Shown here in pieces: positions 34,907-42,368 of a DNA stretch of 55,468 nt. Both the position numbers and the translations under genes were made by a program. This DNA is from Myxococcota bacterium (lineage in GTDB: Bacteria; Myxococcota_A; UBA9160; SMWR01): NCBI GenBank assembly GCA_039030075.1, contig JBCCEW010000033.1, forward strand, positions 1 through 55,468, in the 5' to 3' direction. The number at the start of each line of letters is the position of its first letter. Within the stretch, counting starts at the first letter, position 1. Below the pieces are notes generated by a model, which saw only the letters and a list, made by a program, of their open reading frames with translations, made no database searches and was not told the DNA's origin.

Positions 34907-35768
34907 CGCCACTCGCATCGACGGCCTCGACGCGTCCGTCGGCTTCCAACCCGGCTGCTTCGGCCCAGGCCGCGACGCGCGGCGCATCGCTGTCGAGCAA
35001 TCCCGAGAGCACCAGCGGGGCCCCGGGATCCAGGCGCGCCGCCACGTCGGCGAAGATCGGCTCGAGCTCGCGGCGCAGCAGATTGGCGACGACCGCATCG
35101 AACCGGCGCTGCGGAGCCAGCGCTTCGAGGGGTCCCGTGAACCAGACTGCGCCAGCCGCGAGACCGTTCTCGAGCGCATTCTCGCGACACGCCGGTGCGG
35201 CAAGTGGGTCGAGGTCGAAGCCCACCGCCGACACCGCGCCGAGACGCAACGCTGCCAGGGCCAGGACGCCGGTGCCGGCGCCGACATCGAGAACGTGGGC
35301 GGGTCCCGTCCCTTCGGCGTACAGGCGGTCGAGGGCGGCGAGCGCGAGGGCGGTCGACTCGTGGCCGCCGGTCCCGAACGCCTGGCCCGGGTCGATCACG
35401 AGTTCCTGCTGCCCCGGTGCCGGCGGGCTCGTCTCGAAGGAGCTGCGGATCCGCAGGCGCGGGGACACGTCGATCGGGGCCAGCCCTTCCTTCCAGGCCT
35501 CGGACCAGTCGCGCTCCTGCAGCTCTTCGGCCGACCCCACGATCACCTCGGGCACCTGGTTGCGCAGGGCGTCCTGGACGGCACCGACACAGGACGCGGG
35601 GACGTAGAGTCGCAGCATGCAGCCGTCCTCGTCCTCCTCGGCTCCGGCCGCGCCCTCGGCGAACGCCTCGGCCAACGCCCGCTCGGCACACGCGCGGTCG
35701 GGCGCGCGCACCGAGAACACCTGGACCCGCGCGCTCGCGGTGTTCGGACTCGTCGTCTGCTCCTCCAT
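34857..35768 (-). CDS. prmA: Ribosomal protein L11 methyltransferase
   Basis: 303 aa if the ATG at 35768 is used. The SAM motif VLDVGAGTGVLALAALRLGA, the preceding LVIDPGQAFGTGGHESTALALAAL and the catalytic-site VVANLLRREL are diagnostic of PrmA. PrmA trimethylates several amino groups of ribosomal protein L11. The first ~16 residues (EEQTTSPNTASAR) are unusual, and a GTG at 35720 would give the more typical start VFSVRAPDRACAERAL. That would also leave room for the divergent lipoprotein start. The 3' end overlaps the rmd-like gene tail-to-tail. Confidence 0.85.
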   Translation of the reverse strand: MEEQTTSPNTASARVQVFSVRAPDRACAERALAEAFAEGAAGAEEDEDGCMLRLYVPASCVGAVQDALRNQVPEVIVGSAEELQERDWSEAWKEGLAPIDVSPRLRIRSSFETSPPAPGQQELVIDPGQAFGTGGHESTALALAALDRLYAEGTGPAHVLDVGAGTGVLALAALRLGAVSAVGFDLDPLAAPACRENALENGLAAGAVWFTGPLEALAPQRRFDAVVANLLRRELEPIFADVAARLDPGAPLVLSGLLDSDAPRVAAWAEAAGLEADGRVEAVDASGVTWVALLWRRPTPARG

Positions 35769-36768
35769 GACGAGCGGATGCTACCTGGCCCACCTCGCGG
35801 ACGGACAGATGCGGCTGCTGCTCGGCCGTGAACCCGTCGCGAAGCTGCTCGACGACCCGACCACGCCCGAGGACTGGCGCGCACGGCTCACGCGCATCGA
35901 GGAAGTGCGCGAGGAAGCCCGCGCCCTCGGCCTCAACGTCGGCGAGCGCTACACCGCCTTCTCGGATTGGCCCGGGGACGCCGTGGTCACCAGCGTCGTC
36001 TCGACCCGCCCCGGCGAGCTCGAACCCACCACCCGCTGGTACCCGATCGTGGGCAGCGTGCCCTACCAGGGTTACTTCGACCCGGATCGCGCGGAGGCCG
36101 AAGCCCAACGTCGCCGGGAGGACGGTCTCGACGTCTGCGTGGTCCCGGTGCCCGCCTATTCCACCCTGGGCTGGTTCGACGACCCCCTCACCGGTCCGAT
36201 GCTTCGCATGCCCGAGGCGCGTCTCGTGGAGACGGTCTTTCATGAACTGGTGCACGCGACGCTGTTCCTGCCCGGCGAAGCCGACTTCAACGAAGGCTTC
36301 GCGACCTTCGTCGGTCAGGAAGCGCGGGTGCGCTTCTACGCGAACCGCGGCGAGGAAACCCGCGAACGCGCCGCGGTCGAGCGTGCGCGCGCACTGCGCG
36401 GCGAGATGTTGGCGTTGCGGCGCGCCATCGAATCGCTCTACGCCGAGGCCGCGGACCCGGAAGCCCGGGCCGAGCGGCGGCGCCAGCTCGAGGCCGCCGC
36501 GCGCGCACGCCTGACCGTGCTCTCCGGTCTCCCCCCAGACGAGGCCGCGGCGTGGGCCGAGCGGATCCGGTTGAACGATGCCTGCCTCGCACTCACCGGG
36601 ACCTACCACGCCGACCTGCCGCGCTGGTCCGAGCTGCTCCGAGCGTCCGGCGATGACCTCCGCCGCATGATCGATCGGGTCGCCGCGACCACCGAAGCCG
36701 ACGATCCACGCGCGGCACTCTTCGGCGCGAGCGCGCCCGGGGACGATGAGGCGACCGACCCGCCCTGA
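35740..36768 (+). CDS. Predicted aminopeptidase (PF10023-type) lipoprotein
   Basis: About 342 aa. The start is uncertain: a GTG at 35740 gives a short signal (FGLVVCSSMTSGC) with lipobox TSGC; an in-frame ATG at 35617 adds a Ser/Ala/Arg-rich extension. The zinc protease motif HELVH lies in VETVFHELVHATLFLPGEADFNEGFATFVGQE, a gluzincin-like arrangement with the third ligand Glu in NEGFATF. SGCYLAHLADGQMRLL after the lipid cysteine is typical of this predicted aminopeptidase family. It acts in the periplasm or outer membrane. Its 5' end overlaps the divergent prmA 5' end. Confidence 0.72.
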   Translation: MFGLVVCSSMTSGCYLAHLADGQMRLLLGREPVAKLLDDPTTPEDWRARLTRIEEVREEARALGLNVGERYTAFSDWPGDAVVTSVVSTRPGELEPTTRWYPIVGSVPYQGYFDPDRAEAEAQRRREDGLDVCVVPVPAYSTLGWFDDPLTGPMLRMPEARLVETVFHELVHATLFLPGEADFNEGFATFVGQEARVRFYANRGEETRERAAVERARALRGEMLALRRAIESLYAEAADPEARAERRRQLEAAARARLTVLSGLPPDEAAAWAERIRLNDACLALTGTYHADLPRWSELLRASGDDLRRMIDRVAATTEADDPRAALFGASAPGDDEATDPP

Positions 36769-36875
36769 GACCGCTGCCGTGGACCCGGCTCTTGCCGGCG
36801 CGTGAACACGCAGGCGACCGGCTGCGGCTCCAGCAGACGCGCTTTCCGGCCGAAGCAAGCCCGGTGGGCGATGCG

Positions 36876-37865
36876 ATGAGCGACCAGGGGGGCGGCGCAG
36901 CCGTTCTGACGACCGAAGCGGCGGCCCAGAAGGCCCAGTCGCTCTGCGACGGCGTCGCGCGGGCGGTGCGCGGGAAGCCCGATGTGGTGCGCCGCGCCGT
37001 CGAGACCTTGATCGCCGGCGGCCACCTGCTGCTCGAAGACGTGCCCGGGGTCGGGAAGACGACCCTCGCCCAGGCTTTGGCGCGCTCGATCGATGGTGAG
37101 TTCCGGCGCGTCCAGTTCACGAGCGATCTGTTGCCCGCGGACCTGCTCGGGAGCGCGCTCCCCGAGTTTCGCGACGGCGTTCCCACCGGCGAGCTGCGCT
37201 TCTCGCCGGGTCCGGTGTTCGGCCACGTGCTGCTCGCCGACGAGATCAACCGGGCGAGCCCAAAGGTGCAGTCGGCCCTGCTCGAGGCGATGGCCGAGGG
37301 CTCTGTGACGGCGGATGGACGCACGACTTCGCTGCCCCGCCCGTTCTTCGTGATCGCGACCCAGAACCCCCTCGATCATCACGGCACCCACCCGCTCCCC
37401 GAGTCCCAGCTGGATCGCTTCCTGATGCGTTCGGCCATCGGCTATCCCGACCCCGAGGACGAAGCCGCCGTGCTTCGCGAGGACCCGGCCGCGACCGCCC
37501 TGCCCCACCTGACCCCGGTGCTCCACCACAGCGAGGTTCTGGAGCTCCAGCGCGTGGCCAGCCAGATCAAGTTCCACGACACGCTCGTTGGCTATCTGCT
37601 TGCCCTGCTCACCGAGACCCGCGAACACGAGGCGATTTCGATCGGTGCGTCGCCCCGCGCTGGGATCGCCCTGCGGCGTGCCGCCCAGGCCCGTGCGCTG
37701 CTCGATGGTCGCGACTACTGCATCCCGGAAGATGTCCAGGGGCTCGCCGTCGACGTGTTGGCCCATCGGCTCAGCGTCGACGGTCGCGCCGGACAGCCCC
37801 TCGCTGCGGAGGAGACCGCGTGCATCCTACGCGAGATCCTGGAACGGACGAGCGTCCCGCTGTAG
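36876..37865 (+). CDS. MoxR-family AAA+ ATPase
   Basis: 329 aa from ATG at 36876; a GTG at 36864 is an alternative. Walker A LLEDVPGVGKTTLAQALA, Walker B VLLADEINRASPKVQSALLEAM, sensor FFVIATQNPLDHHGTHPLPESQLDRF and the C-terminal SIGASPRAGIALRRAAQA lid are classic for MoxR. These ATPases act as chaperones in assembling or activating envelope or redox complexes, usually with DUF58 (often VWA-like) and transglutaminase partners, as found immediately downstream. The 3' end overlaps the DUF58 gene by 46 nt. The 107-bp gap upstream shows no clear promoter. Confidence 0.9.
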   Translation: MSDQGGGAAVLTTEAAAQKAQSLCDGVARAVRGKPDVVRRAVETLIAGGHLLLEDVPGVGKTTLAQALARSIDGEFRRVQFTSDLLPADLLGSALPEFRDGVPTGELRFSPGPVFGHVLLADEINRASPKVQSALLEAMAEGSVTADGRTTSLPRPFFVIATQNPLDHHGTHPLPESQLDRFLMRSAIGYPDPEDEAAVLREDPAATALPHLTPVLHHSEVLELQRVASQIKFHDTLVGYLLALLTETREHEAISIGASPRAGIALRRAAQARALLDGRDYCIPEDVQGLAVDVLAHRLSVDGRAGQPLAAEETACILREILERTSVPL

Positions 37866-38848
37866 CGAAGCGGGCACTGGCCCCGCGCTCGTACTTCCAA
37901 CGCGCGCGCCGGTGGCTCGAACCGCCGCGCCGGCTGCGTCCGACGCGCGCGGGCTGGACCTTCTTCGCGCTGACCTTCGGGATCGGCTTCGCGGCGCTGA
38001 ACACGGGCAACAACCTGCTCTACCTGGTGCTGGCGCTCATGCTCGCCTTCCTGGTGCTCTCCGGCGTGCTCTCCGAGTCGGCGCTGCGCGGGGTCGCGGT
38101 ACGCCGCATCCTGCCCCGCGAACTCGGCGCCGAGGCCGATGCCTGGGTGCGCCTCGAGATCCACAACCAACAGAAGCGCGTCGCGGCCTACGCGCTGGCC
38201 GTCGAAGACCGGGTTCGTACCGAGACCGGCGAAGAGACCGCCGGCCGCTGCTTCGCCCTGCGCGTCGACCCGGGCACCCACGAAGTCCGCAGCTACCGGC
38301 TGCGTCCCGAGCAGCGCGGCGAGCTCGAGTTCCTCGGCTTCGTGGTCTTCACGCGCTTCCCCTTCGGCCTGTTCTCGAAGGCGCTCACCCTCGACGCCCC
38401 GGAGCGTGCCCTGGTCTATCCCGCCGTCGACCCGGTGCAGCTGCCCGCGCGGAGGATCGGAGTGGCCGAGAGCGGCGAGCACGCGATGCCCCGCACCGGC
38501 GCCGGCGACGAGGTCGAAGGACTGCGCGAGTTCGCGGCCGGCGACGCCTTGCGACGGATCGAATGGCGCACCTCGCTCCGCTCACGCGCGCTATGGGTCC
38601 GCGACGCCCAGGAACGCGATGCGGGCGAGGTCGAGGTGCGACTCCATACCGCCTCGCGCGCGCCGGGCGACGCCTTCGAGCGTGACGTGCGCAGCTCGGC
38701 CTCGGAGATCTGCGCGCTCCTCGAGGACGGGTTGCGCGTCGGGCTGCGCACCGACCACGACCGCCTCGACGCCGCCGAGGGGCCGGGCCAGCGCCAGCGC
38801 TTGCTGGCCTTTCTGGCGCGCGTGTCGCCGGCGGGGGCTTCGGCGTGA
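37820..38848 (+). CDS. DUF58 membrane protein
   Basis: 342 aa, GTG start at 37820, overlapping the end of moxR. Two adjacent N-terminal membrane segments (WTFFALTFGIGFAALNTGNNLLYLVLALMLAFLVLSGVL) are followed by a beta-rich region. The DUF58 core GLREFAAGDALRRIEWRTSLRSRALWVRDAQERDAGEV lies near the end. DUF58 proteins accompany MoxR ATPases and TgpA-type transglutaminases in envelope-associated operons. It ends in a GTGA overlap with the transglutaminase gene. Confidence 0.88.
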   Translation: MHPTRDPGTDERPAVAKRALAPRSYFQRARRWLEPPRRLRPTRAGWTFFALTFGIGFAALNTGNNLLYLVLALMLAFLVLSGVLSESALRGVAVRRILPRELGAEADAWVRLEIHNQQKRVAAYALAVEDRVRTETGEETAGRCFALRVDPGTHEVRSYRLRPEQRGELEFLGFVVFTRFPFGLFSKALTLDAPERALVYPAVDPVQLPARRIGVAESGEHAMPRTGAGDEVEGLREFAAGDALRRIEWRTSLRSRALWVRDAQERDAGEVEVRLHTASRAPGDAFERDVRSSASEICALLEDGLRVGLRTDHDRLDAAEGPGQRQRLLAFLARVSPAGASA

Positions 38849-40983
38849 GTCGCACCGACTTCCGCGTCGCCGTCCACGAACCGCGCCCGCCCTCGGCCTG
38901 GGTGATGGTCACCGTCGCGAGCGCCACGCTGTGGATCACCGAGCAACTCGAACCCTGGGCGATCGCGGCGCAGACGGCCGCGATCCTGCTCTCGCTCTGG
39001 CGGCGCAAGAATCCGTTCGCTTGGCAAAGCAACCCATGGCTCCTGAACGTCGGGATGATCGCGATCGTCACCGGCACGATCGCCGTTGCGCTCGGTGGCG
39101 GCCCCTCGACGATCGCCTTGGCGAACTTCGCCGCGAGCACCCAGGGCCTGCAGCTGATCGACGCGCGCCCGCGGCGCACCGAGTTCCTGTTGGTCGTGCT
39201 CGCGCTCTTCCAGGTCGTCCTGGCCGCGAACCTGACCGACAGCGTGTTCTTCACGCCCCTGCTGGTCCTCTTCGTGTTCGCGACGGTCTGGACGCTGGTG
39301 GTCCACACCCTGCGCAGCGAGGCCCTCGAGGCGGGACAGTCCGCCGAGCTCTCGCGTGCCTTCACGCCGGGGCTGCTCCGCACGACCCTGTGGGCATCGG
39401 CGTTGAGCGTGATCCTCGCGATGCTGCTCTTCGTGATGCTGCCGCGCCTGCGCTCGAGCGTGGTGCAGGGCCCGGTCGGAGGCCCCAGCGTGGCGACCGC
39501 CGGGTTCTCGGACCGGGTGGAGTTCGGGGCCCTCGGCCGCATCCGTCAGGATCCCCGGGTCGTGCTCCGGGTCGAGACCCTCGAAGGCGATCCGGTCCCG
39601 ATCACCGAGGCCTACTACCGCGGGCTGGCCTTCGATCACTTCGACGGCAAGAGCTGGTCGATCACGCCGCCGAACCGCACGCGGGTGCCGGGCACCGCGG
39701 AAGGCGGCGTCAGCCTGGGACCCACCCCCGAAACCGTGGACCTCGTGCAGCGCATCGTGCGGGAGCCCGTAGAGGCGGGGGTACTCTTCCGCGTGGGCGA
39801 GCCCCGCGGCGTCCAGGGAACCATCCGAAGACTCGAACGAGACGTGTCGGGCGGGCTCTACGCGGCCAACCAGAGTCAGTCGCGGGTGCGCTACACGGTG
39901 CGCAGCTGGCGGACGCGTCCCAGCCTCGACGCCCTGCGCGAGGATCGCGCGGTCGCGCCGCGGGGTCGCGCCGCGCGCCTGCTCTCGCTGCCGCCGCTCG
40001 CTCCCGAGGTCGAGGCGCTGGCCCGGCGCATCGTCGCGGAAGCGGCGACCGACGCCGACCGTGCCCGCGCGATCGAGTCCTACCTCGTGCGCGAGGGTCT
40101 CTACACCGACGATCCGCCCGAGAGCCAGCCCGAACGCCAGGACGACCCGCGCTCGCCGGTCGAACGCTTCCTGCTCGGAGAACTCGCCGGGCACTGTGAG
40201 TACTTCGCTTCGGGCATGGTGCTCCTCGCGCGCGAACTGGAGCTGCCCGCGCGGCTGGTCAACGGCTTCGCCGGCGGCCGCACCAACGCGATCGGAGGGT
40301 TCGTCGAGCTCACCCAGAGCGACGCCCATGCCTGGGTGGAGATCCACTACGCCGACGCGGGCTGGGTCCGCTACGACCCGACGCCGCCCGATCTCCGTGC
40401 TGCCCCGATCGCGGAACTCTCCCTTCGCGAGCGCATGCGCGACCTCGCCAGCGCCATGGAGCTCTGGTGGTTCCAGCGCGTGGTCGGTTTCGACCGCTCG
40501 GATCAGATGAACGCGATGCGACGCGCCTGGCTCGCCTGGCGGGCCCGCTCTAAGGACGGGAGCCGCCCCAAAGCGCGCGCGAAGGGTCAGGCAAACGCTT
40601 GGCGCGACGTCTTCGAGCGCCGCGAGGGGCTGGTCGCGGCGGGAGCCCTGGCCGGGATCCTGGCCTGCGGCGTCTGGCTCTGGCGCCGTCGACAGCGCCA
40701 GCACCGCGGTCCCCACGCGCGCTACGAACGCGCCCTGCGTCTGCTCGCCCGACGCGGTGTCGTGCGTGCTCCCGAGCAGAGCGCGCGGGCGTACGCCGAG
40801 ACCGTGACCGTCGCCTTCCCGCGCGAGGTGGCCGACGCCTTCGCTCGCCTGACCGAGGAGTACCTCGCCGAGCGCTTCGGCGAACGCCCGGACGCCGCTG
40901 CCGACACCCTGCAGCGCTTCGAAGCGGCGTTGGGACAGGCGCCCCGGACCGCGCGCTCGACCAACGCGCCAAGGGCATCCTGA
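38845..40983 (+). CDS. TgpA-like transglutaminase membrane protein (DUF3488/DUF4129)
   Basis: 712 aa, GTG start at 38845. The N-terminal ~200 residues contain several membrane segments (DUF3488). A periplasmic transglutaminase-like domain follows, with the triad visible: Cys in GHCEYFASGMVLLAR, His in SDAHAWVEIHY and Asp in WVRYDPTPPD. A further membrane segment (LVAAGALAGILACGVWLW) and a cytoplasmic DUF4129 tail (YERALRLLARRGVVRAPEQSARAYAE) complete the architecture. It is homologous to Pseudomonas TgpA, which is essential there for an unknown envelope function. Third gene of the moxR-DUF58-tgpA operon. Confidence 0.9.
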   Translation: MSRTDFRVAVHEPRPPSAWVMVTVASATLWITEQLEPWAIAAQTAAILLSLWRRKNPFAWQSNPWLLNVGMIAIVTGTIAVALGGGPSTIALANFAASTQGLQLIDARPRRTEFLLVVLALFQVVLAANLTDSVFFTPLLVLFVFATVWTLVVHTLRSEALEAGQSAELSRAFTPGLLRTTLWASALSVILAMLLFVMLPRLRSSVVQGPVGGPSVATAGFSDRVEFGALGRIRQDPRVVLRVETLEGDPVPITEAYYRGLAFDHFDGKSWSITPPNRTRVPGTAEGGVSLGPTPETVDLVQRIVREPVEAGVLFRVGEPRGVQGTIRRLERDVSGGLYAANQSQSRVRYTVRSWRTRPSLDALREDRAVAPRGRAARLLSLPPLAPEVEALARRIVAEAATDADRARAIESYLVREGLYTDDPPESQPERQDDPRSPVERFLLGELAGHCEYFASGMVLLARELELPARLVNGFAGGRTNAIGGFVELTQSDAHAWVEIHYADAGWVRYDPTPPDLRAAPIAELSLRERMRDLASAMELWWFQRVVGFDRSDQMNAMRRAWLAWRARSKDGSRPKARAKGQANAWRDVFERREGLVAAGALAGILACGVWLWRRRQRQHRGPHARYERALRLLARRGVVRAPEQSARAYAETVTVAFPREVADAFARLTEEYLAERFGERPDAAADTLQRFEAALGQAPRTARSTNAPRAS

Positions 40984-40992
40984 TCCGAGGCC

Positions 40993-41520
40993 TCAGTCGT
41001 CGTCGACGGTCAGGATCTTCCAGCCGCGCCCGACCCGGGCCAGCGCACGCTCGCGCGCGACGTCGAGGGACTCGGCCTCGACCTCGATGCGTCGCGAACG
41101 ACACCCCGCCACCTCGCGGACGCGGATCCGGAAGCGCGGTGCCGCCGCTGCGCCCTGCGCATCCGAGTCCGACGCGACGGCATCCTCCGCCCCACGGGCC
41201 GCGATCTCCTGCAGGAACTGGAAGTAGCGCTCGGGCGCGTTCGAGATCCGTACGCCCACGCCCGCTTTCTCGATCGCCTTCAGGCGGGCGGGCACGTGCT
41301 TCTGACGGGCGACTTCGACCTCGAGTTCGACGGACTTGCCGCGCTCGGTCTGCAGCTGCAGCGAGAGACGCTGGCGCAGCTCGGTCTGGGCCGTCGTCTG
41401 TACGAACAGCCCGCTCGGCGAGAGGTCGAGCACCATCCCGGTGTAGGACCCCTCGGCGTTCCGCAGCTGACACGGCACGCGTCGCTTGGTTCGGTTCTCC
41501 ACCCACGGCTGCCCCGGCAT
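40993..41520 (-). CDS. PilZ-domain c-di-GMP-binding protein
   Basis: 175 aa, ATG at 41520. The c-di-GMP signature is intact: RxxxR (Arg10-Arg14, NRTKRRVPC) and DxSxxG (Asp32-Gly37, DLSPSG). Residues ~1-100 form the PilZ barrel. The C-terminal ~70 residues (RFRIRVREVAGCRSRRIEVEAESLDVARERAL) form a second small beta/alpha domain that I do not recognise. It likely transmits c-di-GMP levels to motility or envelope targets. Convergent with tgpA (9-bp gap) and downstream of queE by 67 bp. Confidence 0.85.
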   Translation of the reverse strand: MPGQPWVENRTKRRVPCQLRNAEGSYTGMVLDLSPSGLFVQTTAQTELRQRLSLQLQTERGKSVELEVEVARQKHVPARLKAIEKAGVGVRISNAPERYFQFLQEIAARGAEDAVASDSDAQGAAAAPRFRIRVREVAGCRSRRIEVEAESLDVARERALARVGRGWKILTVDDD

Positions 41521-41587
41521 GCGTTTCGCCCCCCTGCGCCCCGCCCTGCCACTCGGTTTCGACGGCCTTCGCCGCCGCCTTGAGGAT

Positions 41588-42364
41588 TCAGGCGAGTCCG
41601 ATCGTCTTGTGGGTCTGGGGGATCGAGCGAACGTCCCGCAGCCCGCCGCGCTCCAGCCGGCGGTGCCACGCCAGCACCTGGTCCGGACGCGGCGCCGCGC
41701 GCACGGGCCCGGTGGGCGTCACGGGCTGGAGGATCACGGGGACCGAGGCATCGACCCCGACCACGGCTTCCAGCATGGCATCCAGCTCCGCGTTTTCCGT
41801 GGCGGGCGTCACGACCACCTTCACCACCGCCTCGGCAGAGCCGAGGGCCTCACGCAGGAAGGCGGCGTGGGTCGCGTGAAACGCCTCGCGCGCGTCGCGA
41901 TGCGAGGCGCCTTCGCGTCGCACCTCGCTGGCGAGCTTCCAATCCATCGAGACCACGTCGATCTCCGGGAGCACCTCGGCCAGACCCTCTCGCGCGAGCC
42001 CGTGGGTCTCGAGGAATCGCCGCGGGCCCCGGCCCCGCAGGCCGGCCGCCAGCGCCGCGACCGCCTTCGACTGCAAGAGCGGCTCGCCGCCGGTGAAGCT
42101 CACGAAGCGGTGCTGCTCGAGCTCGAACCGCTCCAGCCAAGCGAGCACCGTGTCGACCGGGACCGGGTTCTCGAAGGGGTGCTCGGACCCGTCCAGCTCC
42201 GTCACGCTTCCGGCGTCGGCGGGCTTCCAGGTGTGCGGGGAGTCGCACCAGCGGCAGCGGAGGTCGCAGCGGCCGAAGCGGACGAACACGGTCGAGGCGC
42301 CGACGTGGATGCCCTCCCCCTGGATCGAGGAGAACACCTCGACGAGATTCGCCGTCGCAGCCAA
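41588..42364 (-). CDS. queE: 7-carboxy-7-deazaguanine synthase (radical SAM)
   Basis: 258 aa, ATG at 42364. Radical SAM cluster motif C33-x3-C37-x2-C40 (RCDLRCRWCDS), the QueE-typical opening VEVFSSIQGEGIHVGASTVFVRFGRCDL, and FTGGEPLLQ. QueE converts 6-carboxytetrahydropterin to 7-carboxy-7-deazaguanine in queuosine and 7-deazaguanine synthesis. The other queuosine genes are not in the window. It lies 4 bp downstream of the 929-aa gene and is probably co-transcribed with it. Confidence 0.92.
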   Translation of the reverse strand: MAATANLVEVFSSIQGEGIHVGASTVFVRFGRCDLRCRWCDSPHTWKPADAGSVTELDGSEHPFENPVPVDTVLAWLERFELEQHRFVSFTGGEPLLQSKAVAALAAGLRGRGPRRFLETHGLAREGLAEVLPEIDVVSMDWKLASEVRREGASHRDAREAFHATHAAFLREALGSAEAVVKVVVTPATENAELDAMLEAVVGVDASVPVILQPVTPTGPVRAAPRPDQVLAWHRRLERGGLRDVRSIPQTHKTIGLA

Positions 42365-42368
42365 GCGG

